Shown here: in pieces, positions 53,866 to 61,410 of the stretch
Layout: every line of letters starts with the position of its first letter
Position numbering within the stretch: position 1 is the first letter of the stretch
Assembly: GCF_008244685.1 (NCBI RefSeq)
Contig: NZ_VTFT01000001.1
Coordinates: 3,251,588-3,315,587 of the forward strand
DNA length: 64,000 nucleotides
From: Luteimonas viscosa
Lineage (GTDB): Bacteria > Pseudomonadota > Gammaproteobacteria > Xanthomonadales > Xanthomonadaceae
Direction: 5' to 3'
Position numbers and translations under genes: made by a program
Notes under the pieces: model-generated
What the model was told of the DNA's origin: nothing
What the model saw: only the letters and a program-made list of their open reading frames with translations
Databases searched by the model: none

Positions 53866-55599
53866 ATGTGTTCCATCTTCGGCATGTTCGGGCTGCAGCC
53901 CGGCGACGACGTCCCCGCGCTGCGGCGGCAGGCGCTGGAACTCTCGCAGAAGCAGCGGCATCGCGGCCCGGACTGGAGCGGCGTGTACCACGACGAGCGC
54001 GCGATCCTGGTGCACGAGCGTCTCGCCATCGTCGACCCGGCGGGCGGCTCGCAGCCGCTTCGTTCGGCCGACGGCGGGCTCGTGCTCGCCGTCAACGGCG
54101 AGATCTACAACCACCGCGAGCTCAAGGCGGAACTGGTCCGCGACTACGCGTTCCAGACCGGCTCGGACTGCGAGGTGATCAACGCCCTGTATCGCGAATG
54201 CGATACGGACGCGGGCGGACCGGCCGCGTTCCTGGAGCGGCTCAACGGCATCTTCGCCTTCGCCCTGTGGGACGCGGCGAACGGGCGGGGCCTGATCGCG
54301 CGCGACCCGATCGGGGTGGTGCCGCTGTACTGGGGCCACGACCGCGCCGGGCGCCTGTGCGTGGCTTCGGAGATGAAGGCGCTGGCCCCGATCTGCGCCG
54401 ACGTGGCGCAGTTCCCGCCCGGGCGTTACTACGAGTTCCCGGCCGACGCGGCCGATGCGGCGAAGCCGGTGCCACGCAGGTACTACGAGCGTCCCTGGCG
54501 CGACTACGACGCGGTGGAAGGCGTGCAGGTGCCGAAGGCGGAGCTGCGCGCGGCGTTCGAGGCCGCGGTGCACCGGCAGCTGATGACCGACGTGCCCTAC
54601 GGCGTGCTGCTGTCGGGCGGGCTGGACTCCTCGCTGGTCGCCGCGGTCGCCGCGCGCTACGCGCGCCACCGGGTCGAGGACGACGACCGCAGCGAGGCCT
54701 GGTGGCCGCGGCTGCATTCGTTCGCGATCGGGCTGGAGGGCTCGCCCGACCTCGCCGCCGCGGAAGTCGCGGCCGCGGCGCTGGGCACCGTGCACCACGG
54801 CTTCACCTACACCTTCCAGGAAGGCCTGGACGCGCTGCCGGAAGTGATCCGCCACATCGAGACCTTCGACGTCACCACCATCCGCGCGTCCACGCCGATG
54901 TACCTGCTCGCGCGCCGGATCAAGGCGATGGGGGTGAAGATGGTGCTCTCGGGCGAGGGCAGCGACGAGATCTTCGGCGGCTACCTGTACTTCCACAAGG
55001 CGCCCAACGCGCGCGAGTTCCACCAGGAACTGGTGCGCAAGCTCGACGCGCTCAACAACTACGACTGCCTGCGCGCGAACAAGTCGATGATGGCCTGGGG
55101 CGTCGAGCCGCGGGTGCCGTTCCTCGACCGCGAGTTCCTCGACGTGGCGATGCGGATGGACGCGAAGTACAAGATGATCGACCGCAGCGACAGCGGCCCG
55201 CGGCGCATGGAGAAGGGCGTGCTGCGCGATGCCTTCGAGGGCGAACTGCCCGGGTCGATCCTGTGGCGGCAGAAGGAACAGTTCAGCGATGGCGTGGGCT
55301 ACGGCTGGATCGACGGCCTCAAGGCGCATGCCGAATCGCAGGTAAGCGACCGCGAGCTCGCCGCCGCCGACCGGCGCTTCCCGGTCAACCCGCCGCAGAC
55401 CAAGGAGGCGTACTACTACCGCATGCTCTTCGAGCAGTTCTACCCCGGCACGGCCTGCGCGCAGACGGTGCCGGGCGGCAAGTCGATCGCCTGCTCGTCG
55501 CCGGCGGCGATCGCATGGGATGCGAGTTTCGCGGCGATGGCCGACCCGTCCGGGCGTGCGGTGGCCGGCGTGCACGCGCAGGCGGTGTCCGCGGGGTGA
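53866..55599 (+). CDS. asnB: Asparagine synthase (glutamine-hydrolysing)
   Basis: The 577-residue product makes asparagine from aspartate, ATP and glutamine. The N-terminal glutaminase has the catalytic Cys2 (MCSIFGMFGL), RHRGPDWSGVY, and VNGEIYNHRELKAEL. The C-terminal synthetase has the PP-loop LLSGGLDSSL and VLSGEGSDEIFGGYLYF. Length is slightly above the E. coli enzyme (554). AGGAG lies 9 nt before ATG 53866. The leader carries a probable Asn-responsive attenuator, which would raise expression when charged tRNA-Asn is scarce. Confidence 0.96.
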   Translation: MCSIFGMFGLQPGDDVPALRRQALELSQKQRHRGPDWSGVYHDERAILVHERLAIVDPAGGSQPLRSADGGLVLAVNGEIYNHRELKAELVRDYAFQTGSDCEVINALYRECDTDAGGPAAFLERLNGIFAFALWDAANGRGLIARDPIGVVPLYWGHDRAGRLCVASEMKALAPICADVAQFPPGRYYEFPADAADAAKPVPRRYYERPWRDYDAVEGVQVPKAELRAAFEAAVHRQLMTDVPYGVLLSGGLDSSLVAAVAARYARHRVEDDDRSEAWWPRLHSFAIGLEGSPDLAAAEVAAAALGTVHHGFTYTFQEGLDALPEVIRHIETFDVTTIRASTPMYLLARRIKAMGVKMVLSGEGSDEIFGGYLYFHKAPNAREFHQELVRKLDALNNYDCLRANKSMMAWGVEPRVPFLDREFLDVAMRMDAKYKMIDRSDSGPRRMEKGVLRDAFEGELPGSILWRQKEQFSDGVGYGWIDGLKAHAESQVSDRELAAADRRFPVNPPQTKEAYYYRMLFEQFYPGTACAQTVPGGKSIACSSPAAIAWDASFAAMADPSGRAVAGVHAQAVSAG

Positions 55600-55714
55600 G
55601 GGCGCGGCCCGCGCGGACTTGAACGGTTCCGGACCCTGGCGTGCGCCGTGGCAGGGGGGCGGGACGGGGCGTGCAACAATGCGCGCTGTCCCGCTGTCGA
55701 CGTGTACCAGCCGA

Positions 55715-56539
55715 ATGTCCCCGAAGCGAAGCCTGCTGTTGTCCATCCTCTGCGCCGCCAGCCTGTCGGCCTGCGCGCAGTCGCCGTCGTCCGCCGCGGA
55801 GGATCCGGCAGCGGATGCCGCCGCGCCCGCCGCCGCACAGATCGAGACCGCCCCCGGCACGCCGGAGGACCGCGCGCGCAAGGCGATCCTGTCGATCAAT
55901 CCCGACATCCGGATCGACAGCATCGCCGCGGCGCCGCTGGAGGGGTTTCGCGAAGTCATCGTCGGCGGCCAGGCGCTGTACGTCAGCGACGACGGCAAGT
56001 ACCTGCTGCAGGGCAGCCTGTTCGACATCGAGGCGAAGAAGGACGTCACCCAGGCCGGCGTCGCCGAGGTCCGGCGCAAGCTGCTGGCGGCGGTGCCCGC
56101 CAGCGACCGCATCGTGTTCGCGCCGGCCAACCCGAAGTACACGGTCAGCGTATTCACCGACGTGGAATGCGGCTACTGCCGCAAGCTGCACCAGGACATC
56201 GCCGAGTACAACAAGCGCGGCATCGCGATCGAATACCTGGCATTCCCGAGGATGGGGGTCGGCACTCCCGACTACGAGCTGATGGTGTCGGTGTGGTGCT
56301 CGCCCGACCGGCGCAAGGCGCTGACCGACGCCAAGGACGGCCGCCGCGTGCCGTCGCGCAAGTGCGAAAACCCGGTGGCCAGCCAGTACCAGCTCGGCCA
56401 GCGCGTCGGCCTGACCGGCACCCCGATGATCGTCACCGAGAGCGGGGTGCAGATGCCCGGCTACCTGCCGCCGGATGCGCTGCTGTCGGCGCTGGAGCAG
56501 GCCGACGCGGATGCGGCGGCCCGAGCCTCCGGGGGTTGA
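55715..56539 (+). CDS. dsbC: DsbC-like thiol:disulfide isomerase, possible lipoprotein
   Basis: The 274-residue product has the DsbC layout. An N-terminal dimerisation domain is seen at [29 protein letters not shown] thioredoxin domain with CGYC follows at residues 152-155 ([16 protein letters not shown]), then [20 protein letters not shown] with the cis-Pro. DsbC repairs wrong disulfides in the periplasm. The signal region [20 protein letters not shown] has an LSAC lipobox, which suggests lipid attachment at Cys20, unlike soluble E. coli DsbC. An Ala/Pro-rich linker follows. No dsbD lies nearby. Confidence 0.88.
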   Translation: MSPKRSLLLSILCAASLSACAQSPSSAAEDPAADAAAPAAAQIETAPGTPEDRARKAILSINPDIRIDSIAAAPLEGFREVIVGGQALYVSDDGKYLLQGSLFDIEAKKDVTQAGVAEVRRKLLAAVPASDRIVFAPANPKYTVSVFTDVECGYCRKLHQDIAEYNKRGIAIEYLAFPRMGVGTPDYELMVSVWCSPDRRKALTDAKDGRRVPSRKCENPVASQYQLGQRVGLTGTPMIVTESGVQMPGYLPPDALLSALEQADADAAARASGG

Positions 56540-56607
56540 TCCGCAGGCGCCGCCCGCGCCTGTTGCGTCGAAACCGCGTTTCGCGGGCTGCGCCGGGCAA
56601 ACGCCCT

Positions 56608-56613
56608 TACAAT
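56608..56613 (+). promoter_or_regulatory. -10 box of the purL promoter
   Basis: TACAAT, five of six matches to TATAAT, lies 30 nt before the purL ATG. A start near 56620 would give a leader of about 23 nt. No convincing -35 is seen and no PurR-like operator was found. Confidence 0.45.
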
Positions 56614-56642
56614 GGACGGCCCGCTCCCAACGTTCTCCGGAC

Positions 56643-59600
56643 ATGATCGTCCTCGAGGGCCTTCCGGCCCTGTCGCCGTTCCGACGCGAACGGCTTGAGT
56701 TCCGCCTGCAGTCGGTTGCGCCCGGGGTCCGGATCGCCGGCGCCTGGCACGTCTACTGGATCGACCCGGAACCGGGCGCCAGGCCCGACCAGGACACGCT
56801 GCGGCGCATGCTGGAGGCGCCCGGGGCGCCGTCGCCGGCGGATGCCGGCGCGGTGTCGCGCTTCGTCTCGCCGCGCCTGGGCACGATCTCTCCCTGGGCG
56901 AGCAAGGCCACCGACATCGTGCGCGGCGCCGGGCAGCCGGTCCGCCGGGTCGAGCGCGGCACGCGGCTCGACCTCGCGGGATGGCCCGACGCACCGTCGC
57001 TGCAGGCGGCGCTGGCCAGGCGGCTGCACGATCCGATGACCCAGTCGCTGCTGTCCTCGCACGACGAGGCGGCGGGCCTGTTCGCGGCGCCGGCGCGAGG
57101 CGCGCTGGAGCGGATTCCGCTGGCGCAACTGGAAGAAGCCAACGCGCGCCTCGGCCTGGCGCTGGCCACGGACGAGATCGAATACCTGCGCGAACGTTAC
57201 GCGAAACTCGGGCGCGATCCGTCCGACGTCGAACTGATGATGTTCGCGCAGGCGAACTCCGAGCACTGCCGGCACAAGATCTTCAACGCCTCGTGGACGG
57301 TCGACGGCGAAGACCAGCCGCATTCGCTGTTCCGCATGATCAAGCACACCCATGCGAAGACGCCGCAGCACACGCTGTCGGCCTACAGCGACAACGCCGC
57401 GGTGGTGGAGGGCTACCCGGCCCGCCGCTTCCGCCCCGATCCCGCGGGCGGCGAGTACCGCAGCGAGCCGGTCGCCGACAGCGCGTTCTGCATCAAGGTC
57501 GAGACCCACAACCATCCGACGGCGATTTCCCCGTTCCCGGGCGCCAGCACCGGCGCCGGCGGCGAGATCCGCGACGAGGGCGCCACCGGGCGCGGCGGCA
57601 AGCCCAAGGCCGGGCTCACCGGCTTCAGCGTGTCGCACCTGCGCATCCCCACGTTGCCGCAGCCCTGGGAAGCGCCGCGCGCGCTCAACCCACGCATGGC
57701 GCCGGCACTGGAGATCATGCTCGACGGCCCGCTCGGCGGCGCCGCGTTCAACAACGAGTTCGGGCGCCCGAACCTGCTCGGCTATTTCCGCAGCTTCGAG
57801 CTGCAGCACGCGGGCGAGCCGCCCCGCGCCTACGACAAGCCGATCATGCTCGCCGGCGGCCTGGGCGCTATGGACCGGCCGATGGTCGCCAAGCACTCGC
57901 TCCGGCCCGGCGATGCGGTGGTGGTGCTCGGCGGTCCGGCGATGCTGATCGGCCTGGGTGGCGGTGCCGCGAGCTCGGTGGCCTCGGGCGAGAGCGCGGA
58001 AGACCTGGATTTCGCCTCGGTGCAGCGCGAGAACCCGGAGATGGAGCGGCGCTGCCAGGAGGTGATCGACCGCTGCGTCGCGCTCGGCGAACGCAATCCG
58101 ATCGCCTCGATCCACGACGTCGGCGCCGGCGGGCTATCCAACGCGATCCCGGAGCTGCTGCACGATTCCGGGGTGGGCGGCGTGATCGACCTGGACAAGG
58201 TGCCCAGCGACGATCCCTCGCTCTCGCCGATGCAGCTGTGGTGCAACGAATCGCAGGAGCGATACGTGCTCGGCGTGCCGCAGGACCGGCTCGAAGAGTT
58301 CGCCGCGCTATGCGAACGCGAGCGCTGCCCGTTCGCGACGGTGGGCGTGGCGACCGGAGCCGAGCACCTGGTGGTCGCCTATGGCGCTTCGGTCGGCCAC
58401 ACGCCGGACGATCCCGCGATCGACCTGCCGATGGACGTGCTGTTCGGCAAGGCGCCGAAGATGCATCGCGACACCGCGCGCGGGACGCCGGTGCGCTGGC
58501 GCGGCCTGAACACCAACGTCGTCGACCTGCACGAGGCCGGCCTGCGCGTGCTCGCGCATCCGACCGTGGCTGCCAAGCAGTTCCTGATCACCATCGGCGA
58601 TCGCGCGGTCGGCGGGCTGACCGCGCGCGACCAGCTGGTCGGCCCCTGGCAGATGCCGGTCGCGGACTGCGCGCTGACGCTCGCCGGCTTCGACGGCGTG
58701 GCCGGCGAGGCGATGGCGATCGGCGAGCGCACGCCGCTTGCGCTGGTCGATTCCGCCGCCGCCGCGCGCATGGCCGTGGGCGAGGCGATCACCAACCTGT
58801 GCGCGGCGCCGGTCGAGGCGCTGGAGCGGGTGAAGCTGTCCGCCAACTGGATGGCCGCGGCCGGCCACCCCGGCGAGGACGCGAAGCTGTTCGACGCGGT
58901 GCGGGCGGTGGGGCTCGAGCTGTGTCCCGAGCTGGGCCTGAGCATCCCCGTCGGCAAGGATTCGCTGTCGATGCAGGTGCAGTGGAGCGACGTGATTGGT
59001 GATGACCAGCCTGCGGCTGTTGTGGAGCGTCCGTCATTCGTGACTGGTGAAATGCGGGACTCGTCGGTCAACGACGATGGCGCCCTTCCGAATCACCAAT
59101 CACCAATCACCAATCACCAGCAAACACGGGTCACCAATCACAAGTCCGTCTCGCCGGTCTCGCTGATCGTCACCGCGTTCGCGCCGGTGCCCGACGTGAC
59201 CGCGCAGCTCACGCCGCTGCTCGAGGACGGCATCGACAGCGAGCTGTGGCTGATCGGCCTGGGTGCCGGCAAGCAGCGGCTCGGCGGTTCGATCCTCGCG
59301 CAGTGCTACGACGCGTTCGGCGGCGCCTGCCCGGATCTCGACGAGCCCGCGCGCCTGCGTGCGTTCTTCGAACTCGTCCGCGATGCACGCGGGGCGGGGC
59401 TGCTGCGCGCCTACCACGACCGCTCCGACGGCGGCACCTTCGCCGCGCTGTGCGAGATGGCGTTCTGCTCGCATCGCGGGCTCGACATCGACCTCGAAGG
59501 CTGGGGCGACGACCGCGCCGAGGACGTGCTGCGCACGCTGTTCTCCGAGGAACTGGGCGCGGTGGTGCAGATCGCCACCGGGGACCGTGCCGAGTTCGCC

Positions 59601-60668
59601 GACCTCGTGGCCCGTCACGGTCTGGTCGAATGCGCGCAGCGCATCGCGCGGCCCACCAGCGCGGCGAGGATCCGGGTACTGGACGGCGAGACATCGCTGG
59701 CCGAATGGAAGTGGCAGGAACTGTTCGATGCCTGGTGGTCGGTGACCCATGCGATGCAGCGGTTGCGCGACAACCCAGACTGCGCCGACGAGGAACATGC
59801 CGCCGCACGCCGGTTCGACGCGCCCGGGCTGCAGCCGGAACTCGCCTTCGATCCGGTCGATGTCGCACCGGTGCAGGCGCCTTTCATCGGCAAGGGCGCG
59901 CGGCCGCGTGTCGCCATCCTGCGCGAGCAGGGCGTCAACAGCCAGGTCGAGATGGCGATGGGTTTCGATCGCGCCGGTTTCGCCGCGGTCGACGTGCACA
60001 TGAGCGATCTGGTGTCGGGGCGCGTCAGGCTGGACGGCTTCAGCGGCCTGGTGGCCTGCGGCGGCTTCAGCTATGGCGACGTCCTCGGCGCCGGCCGCGG
60101 CTGGGCCAGCTCGATCCTGGAGCGCGACGCGCTGCGCCTGCAGTTCTCGGAATTCTTCGCGCGCAGCGACACCTTCTCGCTGGGCGTGTGCAACGGCTGC
60201 CAGATGATGTCCGGATTGCGCGACATCATTCCGGGCGCCGCGCGCTGGCCACGCTTCCTGCGCAACCGCAGCGAACAGTTCGAGGCGCGCCTGGGGATGC
60301 TCGAGGTGCTCGATTCGCCGTCGTTGTTCCTGGCCGGGATGGCCGGTTCGCGCCTGCCGGTCGTCGTCGCCCATGGCGAAGGCCGCGCCGCTTTCGACGA
60401 CGAGGCGGATCGCGCCGCGGCAAGGGTGGCGTTGCGTTACGTCGAAGGCGACGGCACGCCCGCGCAGACATATCCCGCCAATCCCAACGGCTCGACCGAC
60501 GCGATCGCAGGCCTGTGCAGCGACGACGGCCGCGCGACCATCCTGATGCCGCATCCCGAGCGCACCCTGCGTCGCCTCAACTTCAGCTGGGCGCCGGCGG
60601 ACTGGCCGGACGCCTCGCCCTGGACCCGGATGTTCCGCAACGCACGCGTGCGATTCGAACGCGGCTGA
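56643..60668 (+). CDS. purL: Phosphoribosylformylglycinamidine synthase (PurL)
   Basis: The 1341-residue product is the large single-chain PurL that makes FGAM from FGAR, ATP and glutamine in purine synthesis. It has [70 protein letters not shown], and the second FGAM domain with [14 protein letters not shown]. The C-terminal glutaminase has Cys in [12 protein letters not shown] near 1182 and His/Glu in MPHPER. Residues about 784-833 are encoded by heptamer repeat E, between MQVQW and [16 protein letters not shown]. That site has only a short loop in E. coli. Everything else is intact. Confidence 0.96.
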   Translation: MIVLEGLPALSPFRRERLEFRLQSVAPGVRIAGAWHVYWIDPEPGARPDQDTLRRMLEAPGAPSPADAGAVSRFVSPRLGTISPWASKATDIVRGAGQPVRRVERGTRLDLAGWPDAPSLQAALARRLHDPMTQSLLSSHDEAAGLFAAPARGALERIPLAQLEEANARLGLALATDEIEYLRERYAKLGRDPSDVELMMFAQANSEHCRHKIFNASWTVDGEDQPHSLFRMIKHTHAKTPQHTLSAYSDNAAVVEGYPARRFRPDPAGGEYRSEPVADSAFCIKVETHNHPTAISPFPGASTGAGGEIRDEGATGRGGKPKAGLTGFSVSHLRIPTLPQPWEAPRALNPRMAPALEIMLDGPLGGAAFNNEFGRPNLLGYFRSFELQHAGEPPRAYDKPIMLAGGLGAMDRPMVAKHSLRPGDAVVVLGGPAMLIGLGGGAASSVASGESAEDLDFASVQRENPEMERRCQEVIDRCVALGERNPIASIHDVGAGGLSNAIPELLHDSGVGGVIDLDKVPSDDPSLSPMQLWCNESQERYVLGVPQDRLEEFAALCERERCPFATVGVATGAEHLVVAYGASVGHTPDDPAIDLPMDVLFGKAPKMHRDTARGTPVRWRGLNTNVVDLHEAGLRVLAHPTVAAKQFLITIGDRAVGGLTARDQLVGPWQMPVADCALTLAGFDGVAGEAMAIGERTPLALVDSAAAARMAVGEAITNLCAAPVEALERVKLSANWMAAAGHPGEDAKLFDAVRAVGLELCPELGLSIPVGKDSLSMQVQWSDVIGDDQPAAVVERPSFVTGEMRDSSVNDDGALPNHQSPITNHQQTRVTNHKSVSPVSLIVTAFAPVPDVTAQLTPLLEDGIDSELWLIGLGAGKQRLGGSILAQCYDAFGGACPDLDEPARLRAFFELVRDARGAGLLRAYHDRSDGGTFAALCEMAFCSHRGLDIDLEGWGDDRAEDVLRTLFSEELGAVVQIATGDRAEFADLVARHGLVECAQRIARPTSAARIRVLDGETSLAEWKWQELFDAWWSVTHAMQRLRDNPDCADEEHAAARRFDAPGLQPELAFDPVDVAPVQAPFIGKGARPRVAILREQGVNSQVEMAMGFDRAGFAAVDVHMSDLVSGRVRLDGFSGLVACGGFSYGDVLGAGRGWASSILERDALRLQFSEFFARSDTFSLGVCNGCQMMSGLRDIIPGAARWPRFLRNRSEQFEARLGMLEVLDSPSLFLAGMAGSRLPVVVAHGEGRAAFDDEADRAAARVALRYVEGDGTPAQTYPANPNGSTDAIAGLCSDDGRATILMPHPERTLRRLNFSWAPADWPDASPWTRMFRNARVRFERG
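58992..59141. repeat. Heptamer hairpin repeat, copy E, in frame inside purL
   Basis: The outer left end GTGATTGGTGAT (58992-59003) is complementary, with small gaps, to GGTCACCAATCAC (59129-59141). An inner right arm (59089-59119) has GAATCAC and CAATCAC units, while the inner left arm (59035-59060) is degraded. The right arm encodes [10 protein letters not shown]. The span is 150 bp, exactly 50 codons, with no stop. A perfect GTGATTC left arm would contain TGA in one of seven codons, and the degraded arm avoids it. Confidence 0.82.
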
Positions 60669-60670
60669 TC

Positions 60671-60699
60671 GCGGCGGTTTCCTGCGGGGACACCGCCGC
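60671..60699 (+). terminator. Hairpin just after purL
   Basis: GCGGCGGT (60671-60678) and ACCGCCGC (60692-60699) form a perfect 8-bp stem with a 13-nt loop, starting 3 nt past the purL stop. There is no T run, so termination may need Rho. The 742-bp gap 60669-61410 holds no gene that I can support. Confidence 0.5.
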
Positions 60700-61179
60700 C
60701 CTGCCGAGGCGTGAAGCCGGAGGTGCCTGGACGCCGCGCGTCGGGGCGATGCCCGGCTGGAACGGGGCCTCGAGCCGGCGGCAGCGCTTGCCTCCAGGGG
60801 CCGCTTCCCGCCGGGCGCATCGGCAACTCCCTGGCTACGCCTGACCGTGGCCCATCCTGCTGCCTGGCATCGACGCATCGACCCGCCTGTCGTCCCGGCT
60901 CGCGCCCCCGGGTCCGCCCCGGGCGGAGATTTATGCTGCACTGCAGCAAGGCCTGGTCAAAACGTGATCGGGCCGGAGGCAGGACAACGAAGTCGATTCG
61001 GGCAGGTTTTCAGCCCGGGGAAGGGCGGTGCCCGGTGATCGGTCGTCGCATTTTCCTATCGCGTTCAGTTTGTTTCAGCCGAAACATCCCGGGCGACCGG
61101 AGGAGCAGCCCGGAAACCCTTGAAACCGAGGGAAAATCCGCTCCAACACGTCAATTTGTGACGCGAAGCGTCCAATCGC

Positions 61180-61216
61180 TTGACGAAAATTGCCCGCCGC
61201 GGTGAGTATCGTCACA
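61180..61216 (+). promoter_or_regulatory. CRP/Clp-like site and -35 element upstream of the adhesin gene
   Basis: GGTGA-GTATCG-TCACA (61201-61216) matches the CRP/Clp consensus TGTGA-N6-TCACA at 9 of 10 positions. A TTGACG hexamer (61180-61185) lies 15 bp before it; the -10 for this -35 would fall inside the site (GAGTAT or TGAGTA), which would make the site a block. Two more inverted repeats lie close upstream: CGTCA-ATTTG-TGACG (61149-61163) and GACGC-GAA-GCGTC (61160-61172). Confidence 0.5.
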
Positions 61217-61410
61217 GTCCTATCGCAGTTTGAGGAGCGTTCAGGAAGCGCTGATGGCCCGCACATGGATGGCTTCGATGCCGTATCTCGCTGCGATCGC
61301 GACACGCCCTGACCCCCTCCCGACTTTCCCGTACCGGACGCCCCGAGCGCCCGTGTCCTGATTTTTCCAGGTGTCTTCCGCATCAACCCACTCCGAAGAG
61401 GGCCAACTCG

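Noticed and set aside
60711..61205. Plus-strand open frame of 164 codons between purL and the adhesin
   Set aside because: No ribosome site, odd composition rich in Arg, Gly, Ser and Pro, and it runs across several inverted repeats and the candidate promoter.
60950..61400. c-di-GMP (GEMM) riboswitch in the adhesin leader
   Set aside because: I looked for the conserved GGCAAA and GACGCAAAGCC-like elements and found none in order.
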